Shown: positions 24,617 to 34,313, counted from the first letter of the stretch. The stretch: 64,000 nucleotides of DNA from Fluviicoccus sp. (GCF_030646115.1 NZ_JAUSMX010000032.1:102391-166390), one strand, 5' to 3'. The notes: a model not told the origin generated them from the sequence alone. Numbers and translations are program-made.

Positions 24617-27172
24617 TCAGGTGGATACCGTGGGGTGGCTGATGCTGTCGACATGCGCAAAATAGCGCAGCGTCAGCTGGTCGGAAAGGCCGAGACCCGC
24701 CCGGGCGATGTCGTGTAACAGGTGTGCCAGAATGGCCAGCGCCTTCGGCAGCCGTTTGGGATACTGCATTTCACTTTCCAGCACCCCCAGATCCAGGGTC
24801 GCCAGTTGGTCGCGAATGGCGGCCAGGCCGTAATCCTCGTCGTCGCCGATATGCCGCAGCGACGACACCAGCTTGTCCAGTTGGTAGATCAGGGCATGCG
24901 GGTTGGCCGGATCCAGCAGAATCAGGTCCAGCACCGGAATCAGTTGTGCGGTGGACAGGTAGCGGCTGCGGTAGGTGATGGTGCTGTCGGCCAGTTCCAG
25001 CAGCCAGTCGAGGCCGGTCTGGCCAGTGGCGGCCGGGGTTTCCAGCAGCCGCGCAATGGCCGAGGCCAGGAATTGCAGCCGTTCCAGCCGCCGTCCGATC
25101 ATCAGGAAGCGCCAGCTGTTGTCCTGGGTCATGTCGTCCATGGCGAAACCGGCCAGCGACGACAGCGACATCAGCAGCCGGTCGAGGAAGACCAGCGATT
25201 CACCGATGGCCATGGCGCCCGGCCGCAGTTGGTCGGCCTCCTGCTCCAGATCGACAATGGCAATCCAGTTCTCGTGCGACAGCCGGCTCCGCACCTGTGA
25301 GGCGGACCAGATCAGCGAGCCCAGTGAGCCGCGCAGGCTGCCGCCTTCACTTTCACACAGCGAGGCGGTCAGTTTCAGCGCCGGGTCGTCATCTTCTTCC
25401 AGAATGCCCAGAAAGCGGCAGGTGTCCAGCGCCACTTCCAGACCGGAATCGCCGTCCCCGGCCACTTCCACCAGCCGCGACAATGCCGAGCGCAGCAGCC
25501 GCGCGTTGTTGTCGCAGCGCTCGGCGTAGCGGCCCAGCCAGAACATGTTTTCCGCCACCCGTGACGGCAGGTAGGGGTCCTGGCGCAGCAAGTCGCTGAC
25601 GCCCAGCGGCCGCACGGTCGGCGTTTCGCGGCGGGTGCTGGGGCTGAAGCAGACCCAGGTGTCCTTGCTGATGCCGCCGCGCTGCATCGACACCACTTCC
25701 TGCGATTCCTTGCCCGCCACGCGGGTCAGGCCGCCGGGCATCACCAGCCAGCCCTTTTCGGTGGCGACGGCATAAACCCGCATCGCGGCCGAACGGGACG
25801 TGAACCGGCCTTCGGAGCTCTGCCAGACCGGGGCCAGCGACAGCTGCTTCAGCTCTTGCGCCACATAGGCGTAAGGCCGGCGGGATATGCGCTGGCGAAT
25901 CTCGGCCATGCCCTTTTTGTCCAGCAGCTTGCCGAACACCGGCCCGAAGCGCTGGGAGGGGAAGGCGGGCTTGATCACCAGTTCGGGCAACCGCTCCAGG
26001 GCTTCTTCCTGCGCCGGGGCTTCACCGCACCACCAAGTGTCCAGCGACGGCATTTCCAGCGTCTCGCCGGTCAGGAACTTGGCGATGCGCGGCAGGAAAC
26101 CGTGCAGGCCGGGGGTTTCCAGCACGCCTGAGCCGAGGGCGTTGGCAATCAGCACGGTTCCGGCGCGGGCCGCTTCCAGCAGGCCGGGCACGCCCAGCGC
26201 CGAGTCGCTGCGCAGTTCCAGCGGATCGCAGAAGTCATCATCCAGACGGCGGAAGATGGCGTGCACCCGCTTCAGACCGTTCAGCGTCTTCAGGTACACC
26301 ACCGACTGGCGCACCGTCAGGTCGTTGCCTTCCACCAGCGGCATGGCCAGCTGACGCGCCAGGTAGATGTGCTCAAAGTAGGTTTCGTTATAGCGTCCGG
26401 GGGTCAGCAGCACCGTCAGCGGCGGTTCGCCCATGGTCGGGGCCAGCCGGGTCAGCGTCTGTTGCAGTCCCTGGAAGAAACCGGTCAGCGCCTGCACCTG
26501 CAGCTGCTTGTATTGTTCGGGGAAGGCGCGGGCGACGATCTGCCGGTTTTCCAGCGCATAACCCATGCCGGACGGGGCCTGCGTGCGGTCCGCCATCACC
26601 GACCAGTGGCCGTCGGGGCCGCGCGCCAGATCGGCGGCGTACACATGCAGGAACAGGCCGCCGGGCGGCTCCAGCCCCACGCAGGGCCACAGGAAGTTGT
26701 TGTGGCCGTAAACCAGTTCCGGGGGAAGAAGACCTTCCGCCAGCAGCGTTTGCGGACCATAGAGGTCGGCCAGCACCCGGTTCAGCAGTTCAGCGCGCTG
26801 GGCAATGCCGGAAGCGATTTCCTGCCATTCCGCCGCCGGGATCAGATTGGGCACCGAACCCAGCCGCCAGGGGCGGCTGGTGTCGGTAGCGGTGCTGTAG
26901 ATGTTGTAAGTAATGCCGTTTTCCTTGACCAGCCGCTCCACCAGCTCGGTGCGGTGCTGCATCTGCTCCGGCGTCATCGCCGACAGCAGGGCGTGGAAGT
27001 CGCGCCAGTGCGGGCGAACCTCACCCTCGGCCGTGAATATCTCATGATAACGGTCGGGTTCGTCGGGCAGGGGTGCAAACAAATCGGTCATGGCAGGCGT
27101 GGTTTCCGGGACACCCGGACGCGCGCCCTGGCGGGCCAGGGCGCGGGCGTTGCGGATCAGGGTGTCAATCAA
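24617..27172 (-). CDS. Circularly permuted ATP-grasp ligase fused to an alpha-E domain
   Basis: 851 residues. Residues ~60-520 match the circularly permuted type 2 ATP-grasp family (YGPQTLLAEGLLPPELVYGHNNFLWPC, LKRVHAIFRRLDDDFCDPLELR, LVIKPAFPSQRFGPVFG, AMRVYAVATEKGWLVMPGGLTRVA). Residues ~534-845 are an all-helical alpha-E domain beginning ENMFWLGRYAERCDNNARLLR. ATP-grasp enzymes form amide or peptide bonds through acyl phosphates; the product here is unknown. The longest frame begins with TTG 27172, overlapping the upstream TGA; ATG 27091 (27 residues later) is an equally possible start. In some genomes the two halves are separate genes, so this is a fusion. Confidence 0.9.
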   Translation of the reverse strand: MIDTLIRNARALARQGARPGVPETTPAMTDLFAPLPDEPDRYHEIFTAEGEVRPHWRDFHALLSAMTPEQMQHRTELVERLVKENGITYNIYSTATDTSRPWRLGSVPNLIPAAEWQEIASGIAQRAELLNRVLADLYGPQTLLAEGLLPPELVYGHNNFLWPCVGLEPPGGLFLHVYAADLARGPDGHWSVMADRTQAPSGMGYALENRQIVARAFPEQYKQLQVQALTGFFQGLQQTLTRLAPTMGEPPLTVLLTPGRYNETYFEHIYLARQLAMPLVEGNDLTVRQSVVYLKTLNGLKRVHAIFRRLDDDFCDPLELRSDSALGVPGLLEAARAGTVLIANALGSGVLETPGLHGFLPRIAKFLTGETLEMPSLDTWWCGEAPAQEEALERLPELVIKPAFPSQRFGPVFGKLLDKKGMAEIRQRISRRPYAYVAQELKQLSLAPVWQSSEGRFTSRSAAMRVYAVATEKGWLVMPGGLTRVAGKESQEVVSMQRGGISKDTWVCFSPSTRRETPTVRPLGVSDLLRQDPYLPSRVAENMFWLGRYAERCDNNARLLRSALSRLVEVAGDGDSGLEVALDTCRFLGILEEDDDPALKLTASLCESEGGSLRGSLGSLIWSASQVRSRLSHENWIAIVDLEQEADQLRPGAMAIGESLVFLDRLLMSLSSLAGFAMDDMTQDNSWRFLMIGRRLERLQFLASAIARLLETPAATGQTGLDWLLELADSTITYRSRYLSTAQLIPVLDLILLDPANPHALIYQLDKLVSSLRHIGDDEDYGLAAIRDQLATLDLGVLESEMQYPKRLPKALAILAHLLHDIARAGLGLSDQLTLRYFAHVDSISHPTVST

Positions 27173-30100
27173 AGTCGGTTGGCACGCAAGTCTAGCACGA
27201 AGGGGAAGTCAGGCGACCGGTTGATCTGCGGAACCGCCAGTCGTCCCGGGGTATGCCCCAGCCGGAAGAAGCGCGCCAGACGGCGGCTTTCGGCTTCGAA
27301 GGCATTGACCGGGAAGGTATCGTAGCTGCGGCCACCGGGGTGCATTACGTGGTACTGGCAACCGCCCAGCGAGCGTTTCTGCCAGGAGTCCACCAGATCA
27401 AAGGTCAACGGAGAGTCCACGCCAATGGTCGGATGCAGGCAGGACGGCGGTTGCCAGGCCCGATAACGCACGCCTCCGACGAATTCCCCGACCGTGCCGG
27501 TCGCCTGCAGCGGCACCGGCCGCCCGTTGCACATCAGCACATAACGGTCCGGGGCCATGCCGCTCACCTTGACCTGTACCCGTTCCACAGAGGAATCGAC
27601 AAAACGCACCGTACCGCCGGGTGAACCTTCCTCGCCCATCACATGCCAGGGTTCCAGGGCATGCCGAACTTCCAGCGCCATGCCTTTCACCGCAAAATCG
27701 CCGTATTTGGGGAATCGGAATTCAAAATGGGCGTCGAACCATTCCGGACGGAAGTCATAACCCGATCCCTGCAAGTCCTGAATCACATCCTCGAAATCCT
27801 GCTTGACGAAATGCGGCAGCAGGAAACGGTCGTGCAGTTCGGTGCCCCAGCGGGTCAGGCGCTCCGGGGCATAAGGTTCTTCCCAGAAGTGCGCCAGCAG
27901 CGCCCGCAACAGCAGTTGCTGCGCCAGGCTCATCCGCGCATGCGGCGGCATTTCAAAGGCGCGCAGTTCCAGCAGGCCCAGGCGGCCGGTGGGGCCGTCC
28001 GGTGAGTACAGCTTGTCGATACAGAATTCAGCGCGATGGGTGTTACCGGTCACGTCAATCAGCAGGTTGCGCAACAAGCGGTCCACCAGCCACGGCGGGC
28101 AACTCGATCCCGGTTGCGGGAACTGCTTGAAGGCGACTTCCAGTTCATAAAGCGAGTCATTACGGGCTTCGTCCACGCGCGGCGCCTGGGATGTCGGGCC
28201 GATGAACAGACCCGAAAAGAGGTAGGACAGCGACGGATGGTTGTGCCAGTAGCTGACCAGGCTTCGCAGCAGGTCGGGGCGGCGCAGGAACGGCGAATCG
28301 CCGGTGGTGGCGCCGCCCATCACGAAATGATTGCCGCCGCCGGTGCCGGTATGGCGGCCGTCCACCATGAATTTCTCGGTGGTCAGCCGTGACTGGTGCG
28401 CTGCCTCATACAGGTGGGTGGTGCGTTCCACCAGATCGCCCCAGTCCGCCGCCGGATGGATGTTGACTTCAATGACGCCGGGGTCAGGGGTGATGCGGAA
28501 ATTCGTCAGGCGCGGGTCGGAAGGCGGTTCGTAACCCTCCATGATCACCGGCATGCCCAGCGACGCAGCGGTGGCCTCAATGGCGGCGACCAGCTCCAGG
28601 TAGTCGTCCAGCTGCACCAGCGGCGGCATGAACAGGTACAGCTTGCCGTCCCGCGGTTCGGCGCACAGGGCGGTGCGGGTCAGTTGCGCGGCGGATTTCT
28701 TCTTCTCGGGCACGGTTTTCAGCACTTCGCCGGGATGAGCGTTATGCTGGGACTGATAGCGCAGGGTGGCGTGCGACTTCAGGCGGCCAAAGGTCTGCGC
28801 CGGGTCCGGCTGGTGAATGTAGGGATAATCGCCTTCGCTGACCCAGGGCTGTCCGTCCAGCGGCAGGCGATAGCCGATCGGGGAATCGCCGGGAATCAGG
28901 AAGCAGTGTTCCCCGCGCAGGAACCACGGTCCGGTTTGCCAGGCGTCGGTGCGGGCGCTGCGCGCCAGCGGCAACACATGGCCGATCACTTTCTCCAGCC
29001 CTTGGCTGAAGACCTTCGCCATGCGCTCCCGCTCCATGGGATCGCTCAGGCGGGAATCCAGCGGATCGACGTTGACCGGCAGCTTGCGTTCCTTCCACAG
29101 GTAATAAAAGACGTCCTCATAAGCCGGAAAGACATACTGGCTGTCGAGGCCGAGGCGGGCGGCCAGTCCGTGCAGGAATTCGGCGGCCAGCGCGGCATCC
29201 GCCCCGTATTGTTTGCGTTCGTCGGCATAAAGGCTGTTGTCCAGCCACACCGGCTCGCCATCCTTGCGCCAATAGCAGTTCAGCGACCAGCGCGGCAGTT
29301 GCTCGCCGGGATACCACTTGCCTTGCCCGAAATGACACAACCCCTGCGGGGCATACTTGTTGCGCAGACGGTTGTACAGTTCCAGCGCCCGGTAGCGCTT
29401 GGTGGGGCCGAGGGCGGCGGTGTTCCATTCCTCACCGTCGGGATCATCCACCGCGACAAAGGTCGGCTCGCCGCCCATGGTCAGGCGCACGTCGCGTTCG
29501 CGCAGGTGGCGGTCAATATCGTGTCCCAGCGCTTCAATGGCCGCCCATTGCTCTTCGGAATAGGGTTTGGTGACGCGCGGGGCCTCCCAGATGCGCTCCA
29601 CCTTCATGTGGTGTGCGAATTCCACTTCGCAGGGGTCTGTCAGGCCGCTGATCGGCGCGGCGGAGGAGGGTTCGGGACTGCAGGCCAGCGGCAGATGCCC
29701 TTCACCTGCAAACAGGCCGGAGGTCGGGTCCAGCCCCACCCAGCCCGCACCCGGCAGGTAGACCTCGCACCAGGCGTGCAGGTCGGTGAAGTCGGCGCTG
29801 GGGCCGGACGGGCCGTCCAGCGCCTTCACATCCGCCGTCAGCTGGATCAGGTAGCCGGACACAAAACGCGCCGCCATGCCCAGATGCCGCAGCAGTTGCA
29901 CCAGCAGCCAGGCCGAATCGCGGCAGGAGCCGGAGCCATTTTCCAGCGTTTCCTCCGGCGACTGCACCCCCGGCTCCATCCGGATCAGGTAGTTCACGTC
30001 CTGATAGACGCGCTGGTTCAATTCCACCAGGAAATTGACAGTGGTCTTCGGCTCTCGCGGCACTTTTGCCAGATACTCACTGAAGCGCGGCGACAGCGGC

Positions 30101-30465
30101 AGGGTCACCAGATACGGGGCCAGCTCGTGCAGCAACGCCGGGTCCTGGTAATCAAAAGGAATCTTTTCGGCATGCGGTTCCAGGAAGAAGTCGAAGGGAT
30201 TGATCACCGACAGTTCGGCAACCAGATCCACCTCGATGCGCAATTCTTGCGTGGTTTCCGGGAAAACCAGACGCGCCAGATAATTGGACTGCGGGTCCTG
30301 TTGCCAGTTGATGAAGTGCTTTTCCGGCGTCACTTTCAAGGAATAGGACAGGATGCGGGTGCGGCAGTGCGGCGCCGGACGCAGGCGCACAATTTGCGGC
30401 CCGACATTGATGGCGCGGTCATAGCGGTAGTGCGTGACATGGTTCAGGGCAACATGGATGGACAC
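27169..30465 (-). CDS. Large transglutaminase + DUF2126 protein
   Basis: 1098 residues, the usual size for this two-domain family. The N-terminal third is a transglutaminase domain with triad Cys181 (GSGSCRDS), His230 (LHAWCE) and Asp246 (GLDPTSG). The C-terminal two thirds are DUF2126 (MGGEPTFVAVDDPDGEEWN near residue 330 onward, and HFVMGGATTGDSPFLRRPDLLRSL further on), which resembles amidoligase or glutamine-synthetase-like folds by family description. GTG 30465 is chosen for its GGGAG site and because the longer open frame runs opposite the divergent GCS2 gene. It is the first gene of the leftward operon. Confidence 0.9.
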   Translation of the reverse strand: MSIHVALNHVTHYRYDRAINVGPQIVRLRPAPHCRTRILSYSLKVTPEKHFINWQQDPQSNYLARLVFPETTQELRIEVDLVAELSVINPFDFFLEPHAEKIPFDYQDPALLHELAPYLVTLPLSPRFSEYLAKVPREPKTTVNFLVELNQRVYQDVNYLIRMEPGVQSPEETLENGSGSCRDSAWLLVQLLRHLGMAARFVSGYLIQLTADVKALDGPSGPSADFTDLHAWCEVYLPGAGWVGLDPTSGLFAGEGHLPLACSPEPSSAAPISGLTDPCEVEFAHHMKVERIWEAPRVTKPYSEEQWAAIEALGHDIDRHLRERDVRLTMGGEPTFVAVDDPDGEEWNTAALGPTKRYRALELYNRLRNKYAPQGLCHFGQGKWYPGEQLPRWSLNCYWRKDGEPVWLDNSLYADERKQYGADAALAAEFLHGLAARLGLDSQYVFPAYEDVFYYLWKERKLPVNVDPLDSRLSDPMERERMAKVFSQGLEKVIGHVLPLARSARTDAWQTGPWFLRGEHCFLIPGDSPIGYRLPLDGQPWVSEGDYPYIHQPDPAQTFGRLKSHATLRYQSQHNAHPGEVLKTVPEKKKSAAQLTRTALCAEPRDGKLYLFMPPLVQLDDYLELVAAIEATAASLGMPVIMEGYEPPSDPRLTNFRITPDPGVIEVNIHPAADWGDLVERTTHLYEAAHQSRLTTEKFMVDGRHTGTGGGNHFVMGGATTGDSPFLRRPDLLRSLVSYWHNHPSLSYLFSGLFIGPTSQAPRVDEARNDSLYELEVAFKQFPQPGSSCPPWLVDRLLRNLLIDVTGNTHRAEFCIDKLYSPDGPTGRLGLLELRAFEMPPHARMSLAQQLLLRALLAHFWEEPYAPERLTRWGTELHDRFLLPHFVKQDFEDVIQDLQGSGYDFRPEWFDAHFEFRFPKYGDFAVKGMALEVRHALEPWHVMGEEGSPGGTVRFVDSSVERVQVKVSGMAPDRYVLMCNGRPVPLQATGTVGEFVGGVRYRAWQPPSCLHPTIGVDSPLTFDLVDSWQKRSLGGCQYHVMHPGGRSYDTFPVNAFEAESRRLARFFRLGHTPGRLAVPQINRSPDFPFVLDLRANRL

Positions 30466-30693
30466 GGTAAGCTCCCGTCTGCGGAATGGGCAGGTATCCC
30501 ATCGCCTCAGCAAGAGTTGTGCCATGCCATTCTGACAAAAATATGGCACGGGTGGCGCTTTGAGTGCGCCAAAACAATGCGCATGCACCGCGACAGTGCA
30601 GAAACAGGGCTGTTTCATCCATCGTGGCGGCTCATTCCCGCCGCTCATCCTGCGGGTGTATGATTTACAGATAAAGCATGCGGATTTAACGGC
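30466..30693. promoter_or_regulatory. Divergent regulatory region of the peptide-modification cluster
   Basis: 228 bases between two divergent operons. It holds two inverted repeats, GTGCCAT (30519-30525) with ATGGCAC (30543-30549), and TGGCGC (30553-30558) with GCGCCA (30566-30571), plus a TATGAT -10-like element at 30659-30664 for the rightward gene. The clustered dyads suggest shared control of both arms. Confidence 0.5.
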
Positions 30694-32124
30694 ATGGGTG
30701 AAGAAATCGGCAGAACCCGGTTTACGCCGGCGGATGTGACCCGTTTCAATGAGCGGTTGGCACAGGAAACGCAGTGTCTGGAAGGCTGGTTCCGGGATGG
30801 CGTGTTTTCGGAGAGCGGCTATTCCTGGGGGGTCGAGGTCGAAAGCTGGCTGCTTGACCATGATTATTTTCCCAATCCCGCCAATGAGGTTTTCCTCAAC
30901 AAGCTCAGGCATCCGCTGGTGGTGCATGAGCTCTCGCGCTTCAATGTTGAATTGAACACACCGCCGCTGGATTTCAGTCTTGACACCTTCCAGCGGGCGG
31001 ATCGCCAGTTGCGCGAGCTTTGGGAGCACTGCAATCGGGTGGCGCACGGGCTGGATGCCAATATGCTGCTCATCGGCACCTTGCCCGCCATCCGCCAGTC
31101 CGACCTGACGCTGGCCAATATCTCGGTAGTGAAGCGTTATCAGGCCCTGAACAGCGAAGTCTTGCGCGCCCGGCAGGGAATGCCCTTCGAGCTGGACATC
31201 CAGGGCCGCGACCATCTGCACCTGGTGCATGAGGATGTCATGCTGGAAGCCGGCACCACCTCCTTCCAGATCCATCTCAAGACGCCGGCAAGACTGGCGC
31301 ACCGCTATTACAACGCCTCGTTGATGGCGGTGGGGCCGGTGCTGGCCGTTTGCGGTAATTCGCCTTTCCTGTTTGGCCATGACCTGTGGGCGGAGACCCG
31401 GATTCCCCTGTTCGAACAGTCCATCGGCCTTGGCGGCCGCCTGCCGGACAGCGAGCGGGTCGGCTTTGGTCGCGGTTATATTGATTCGGTCATGGAATTG
31501 TTCCGTGAGAACCGGGAGGAATACCCGGCCTTGCTGCCCCTGGGATTCGACGAGCCGCCGGAAGCCCTGCGCCACCTGCGTCTGCACAACGGCACCATCT
31601 GGCGCTGGAACCGTCCGCTGATCGGTTTCGAGGAGGATGGCCAACCGCATCTGCGCCTGGAATTCCGTTGCCTGCCTGCCGGGCCCTCATTGACCGACAT
31701 GGTGGCCAATGCCGCGCTTTTTCTGGGGCTGGTGCATGGCTGGGTCATGCAGGATGTTGACACCTCAGGCTTGCTGCCCTTTGCCGATGCCCGCGCCAAT
31801 TTCTATGCCGCCGCCCGCGACGGAATGGACGCCCCCTTGCGTTGGGCCGGAAAAGACGGCATGCCGGTTCGACGCTTGTGGCTGAATGAATTGCTGCCGA
31901 TGGCCCGGTCCGGATTGCGCGAATTCGGCATCGGCAGCGTGGATATCCACCGTTATCTGGATGTGATCGCTGGCCGTATCGAGTCCGGAATGACCGGTGC
32001 GGTCTGGCAGCGCCAGGCCCTGAAGCGCTGCGGGGGCGATATTCCCCGCTTCATGGCGGCGTATGCGGAGTGCCAGCGCAGCGCAGCGCCCGTCCACCAA
32101 TGGCCGTTGCCGTCCGGCGGCTGA
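30694..32124 (+). CDS. GCS2-family glutamate-cysteine ligase-like amidoligase
   Basis: 476 residues. The sequence opens with the family's active-site strand GYSWGVEVESWLLD (about residues 35-48), then shows FNVELNTPPLDF, HLHLVHEDVMLEAGTTSFQIHLK, and late HLRLEFRCLPAGPSLTDMVANA, the conserved acidic and basic pattern of the GCS2 fold. Relatives join glutamate to cysteine or another amine using ATP. It is not the housekeeping GshA type, and its position next to an amidohydrolase and opposite a ligase/transglutaminase operon points to a special peptide product. Cytoplasmic. It is probably co-transcribed with the next gene, 35 bases downstream. Confidence 0.85.
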   Translation: MGEEIGRTRFTPADVTRFNERLAQETQCLEGWFRDGVFSESGYSWGVEVESWLLDHDYFPNPANEVFLNKLRHPLVVHELSRFNVELNTPPLDFSLDTFQRADRQLRELWEHCNRVAHGLDANMLLIGTLPAIRQSDLTLANISVVKRYQALNSEVLRARQGMPFELDIQGRDHLHLVHEDVMLEAGTTSFQIHLKTPARLAHRYYNASLMAVGPVLAVCGNSPFLFGHDLWAETRIPLFEQSIGLGGRLPDSERVGFGRGYIDSVMELFRENREEYPALLPLGFDEPPEALRHLRLHNGTIWRWNRPLIGFEEDGQPHLRLEFRCLPAGPSLTDMVANAALFLGLVHGWVMQDVDTSGLLPFADARANFYAAARDGMDAPLRWAGKDGMPVRRLWLNELLPMARSGLREFGIGSVDIHRYLDVIAGRIESGMTGAVWQRQALKRCGGDIPRFMAAYAECQRSAAPVHQWPLPSGG

Positions 32125-32159
32125 ACGCGACAACCCCATGTTCTCAGGAGATTTCACTC

Positions 32160-33197
32160 ATGCCCCGCCTGCACCTGCTGGATTCATTGCCGCCTGACTT
32201 GCTGGCCATGACCGCTCCGGAACTGGCAACCCGTCTGCCGGGACCGACACTGGTTCATCTGCCCGGACGCCATGCCAGGCCGCTGTTTGTGTCCGTTCTG
32301 CTGCATGGCAACGAGGATACCGGCTGGGATGCGGTGCGGGAGGTGCTGCAACGCTATCAGGGGCGGGAGTTGCCGCGCGCCATGTCGCTGTTCATCGGCA
32401 ACATCCATGCAGCGGCGGCGGGGGTGCGTACCTTGCCGGGGCAGAGCGACTTCAACCGTGTCTGGCCGGGAACCTGTGTGCCGGAAGCGGCGGAAGCCGC
32501 CATTATGGCTGACGTGGTGGCGATCATGCGTGAACTTCAGCCCTTCGCCAGCATCGACATCCACAACAATACCGGTCTCAATCCGCATTACGCCTGTCTT
32601 AACCGGCTGGATACCCGCTTTTTCCATTTGGCGCGGCTGTTTTCCCGCATCGCTGTGTATTTCAGCGAGCCGGTGGGCGTGCAGTCCATGGCCATGGCGG
32701 AGTTATGTCCGGCGGTCACCGTGGAGTGCGGCAAGGTCGGGAGTGGCAGCGGGGTGGGTCATGCCGCCGAGTTCCTCGAGGCCTGCCTGCATCTGGATCA
32801 TTTTCCCGAGCATGCGCTGGCTGCCGGTGAGCTGGAGTTGTTGCAGACGGTGGCCATTCTGAAAGTGCCCGAAGGATTGTCCTTTTCCTTTGACGGTTCA
32901 GCGGCGGATATCCGGTTCCGGACGGATATTGATACGCTCAATTTTACCGAAGCGGCTCCCGGAACCCTGCTGGGCAGGGTTGGAACGCCCGGTTCCCGTT
33001 TGTCGGTGGTTCCCGGCGTGCCGGGTGAGAGCCTGCCGGCGGATTGCGTGGTGGTCGAATCCGGCAGTATCCGCCTCGGGCAGCGTCTGGTTCCCGCCAT
33101 GCTGACGCGGGACCCGCAAGCGGTGCGGCTGGATTGCCTCTGCTATCTGATGCGGCGCATTGATGACCAAGGCAATCCCGTGCAGTCCCGTCCCTGA
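32160..33197 (+). CDS. Succinylglutamate desuccinylase / aspartoacylase family zinc amidohydrolase
   Basis: 345 residues. The M14-like zinc motif HGNE (His49, Glu52), a later His in SIDIHNNTG (third ligand) and the VECGK segment with the catalytic Glu fit the AstE/AspA family. A C-terminal ~110-residue beta domain is also typical. These enzymes hydrolyse N-acyl amino acids or C-terminal peptide bonds. ATG 32160 has an AGGAG site; a longer frame overlapping the GCS2 gene is not used. There are no arginine-degradation (ast) genes nearby, so the arginine catabolic role is unlikely. Confidence 0.88.
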   Translation: MPRLHLLDSLPPDLLAMTAPELATRLPGPTLVHLPGRHARPLFVSVLLHGNEDTGWDAVREVLQRYQGRELPRAMSLFIGNIHAAAAGVRTLPGQSDFNRVWPGTCVPEAAEAAIMADVVAIMRELQPFASIDIHNNTGLNPHYACLNRLDTRFFHLARLFSRIAVYFSEPVGVQSMAMAELCPAVTVECGKVGSGSGVGHAAEFLEACLHLDHFPEHALAAGELELLQTVAILKVPEGLSFSFDGSAADIRFRTDIDTLNFTEAAPGTLLGRVGTPGSRLSVVPGVPGESLPADCVVVESGSIRLGQRLVPAMLTRDPQAVRLDCLCYLMRRIDDQGNPVQSRP

Positions 33198-33201
33198 TGC
33201 A

Positions 33202-33927
33202 TCAGGGCAAGTTCTCCGTGTTGTAGACCGGGAAGGGCAGTGGGTCCCGCGATAACCGGTATTCCGCCTCGTTGGCGATCCGCTGCATGGCCAGCATCAC
33301 CGCATAGGGCGCAGTGCGCTGCACCAGGTTGGCGGCCCACGGCGGCACCACGCCGCCCGGATCAAAGTAGCCTTCCACCTGCATCTGCACCTGATTATTG
33401 GGTAACGGCCAGAAACGGATTGTCATTTCCTCGGCGACCACCCGCACCAGCGGCGGTTTGGCCGGAATCATATCGGGCACGGCCGTGGTCTTCAGCAGCA
33501 CATACGGTCGGCCCTTGCCTTGGGGCTCCACCGTCGCCTTGAGCACGGTGTCGCGGTCCGGGAGGCCGTAAGGGGCGTCGTGGGTCATGTAGACGAAATA
33601 TTCGGTGGCCGAGTCCTTCCGCAACAACCGGGCTTCATGGGTCTTCCAGAACCACTTCGGATAATTCTCGAAATCGAGCAGCACCCGTGCCAGTGGTTCC
33701 ATGCGGGTTTCCAGCACGGCTTCCACCTTGAACGAGCGGTAGCGCTTGCCGTCTTCCAGGCGGGCATAGGTGCGGATCTTGCGCATCCGGTCGTTTTTGA
33801 CCAGCAGCCATTCCGTGCTGAGTCGGGTGCGCAGGGCATCCAGTTCATTGCCATCGTCTTTGGCCTTTGCGGGGCCGGTGGCGAATGTTGCCAGCAATAG
33901 GGTCAGGGTCAGCAGGATTTTGATCAT
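33202..33927 (-). CDS. Secreted START-domain protein 2
   Basis: 241 residues with a signal peptide (about 1-22, ending AKA-K). The mature sequence closely tracks START protein 1: [82 protein letters not shown]. It is therefore a paralogue, probably a periplasmic lipid-binding protein. It converges on the amidohydrolase gene, with only four bases between stops. Confidence 0.85.
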   Translation of the reverse strand: MIKILLTLTLLLATFATGPAKAKDDGNELDALRTRLSTEWLLVKNDRMRKIRTYARLEDGKRYRSFKVEAVLETRMEPLARVLLDFENYPKWFWKTHEARLLRKDSATEYFVYMTHDAPYGLPDRDTVLKATVEPQGKGRPYVLLKTTAVPDMIPAKPPLVRVVAEEMTIRFWPLPNNQVQMQVEGYFDPGGVVPPWAANLVQRTAPYAVMLAMQRIANEAEYRLSRDPLPFPVYNTENLP

Positions 33928-33953
33928 GGCGCTTCAGGGCCCGGGATTATTAT

Positions 33954-33984
33954 GTAAAGGCGGTCTGCCTTGTGACTGACCGCC
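33954..33984 (-). terminator. Weak terminator after yhbY
   Basis: A stem GGCGGTC (33959-33965) / GACCGCC (33978-33984) followed on the minus strand by a short U-rich stretch. Confidence 0.5.
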
Positions 33985-33998
33985 CGGTTGTCGCAAGG

Positions 33999-34313
33999 CT
34001 AAGCGTGGTTGTGCCGCATGACGTTGGAAAGCTTGGGATGCGGTTGCTTGGCGGCCCGGTACAGCAGCACCAGCTTGCCGATGACCTGCACCGCCTCGCT
34101 GCGGGTTTGCGCCGTAATGGCGTCAATGACGGCGCGACGGGCCTCGCGGTCCTCGCCGCCGATGCGCACCTTGATCAGCTCATGGTCTTCCAGGGCGCGT
34201 TCGATTTCCGCCATCACGCCCTCGGTCAGCCCTTGGCCCCCCAGCATGACAACGGGATTCAGCTGGTGGCCGATCTGGCGGAAGCGTTTTTTCTCGGTAA
34301 TGGACAAAGGCAT
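33999..34313 (-). CDS. yhbY: YhbY family ribosome-assembly RNA-binding protein
   Basis: 104 residues forming a single CRM domain: [49 protein letters not shown] contains the GxxG-type RNA-binding loop in the family position. It associates with pre-50S ribosomal particles. The gene is divergent from rlmE with 66 bases between starts, the classical gammaproteobacterial arrangement. Confidence 0.95.
   Translation of the reverse strand: MPLSITEKKRFRQIGHQLNPVVMLGGQGLTEGVMAEIERALEDHELIKVRIGGEDREARRAVIDAITAQTRSEAVQVIGKLVLLYRAAKQPHPKLSNVMRHNHA

Noticed and set aside
28396..30663. 755-codon plus-strand frame
   Set aside because: Opposite the transglutaminase/DUF2126 gene, no recognisable motif.
30466..31650. 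N-terminal extension of the transglutaminase/DUF2126 frame
   Set aside because: It would overlap the whole promoter region and part of the GCS2 gene; GTG 30465 has a good ribosome site and the domain starts there.
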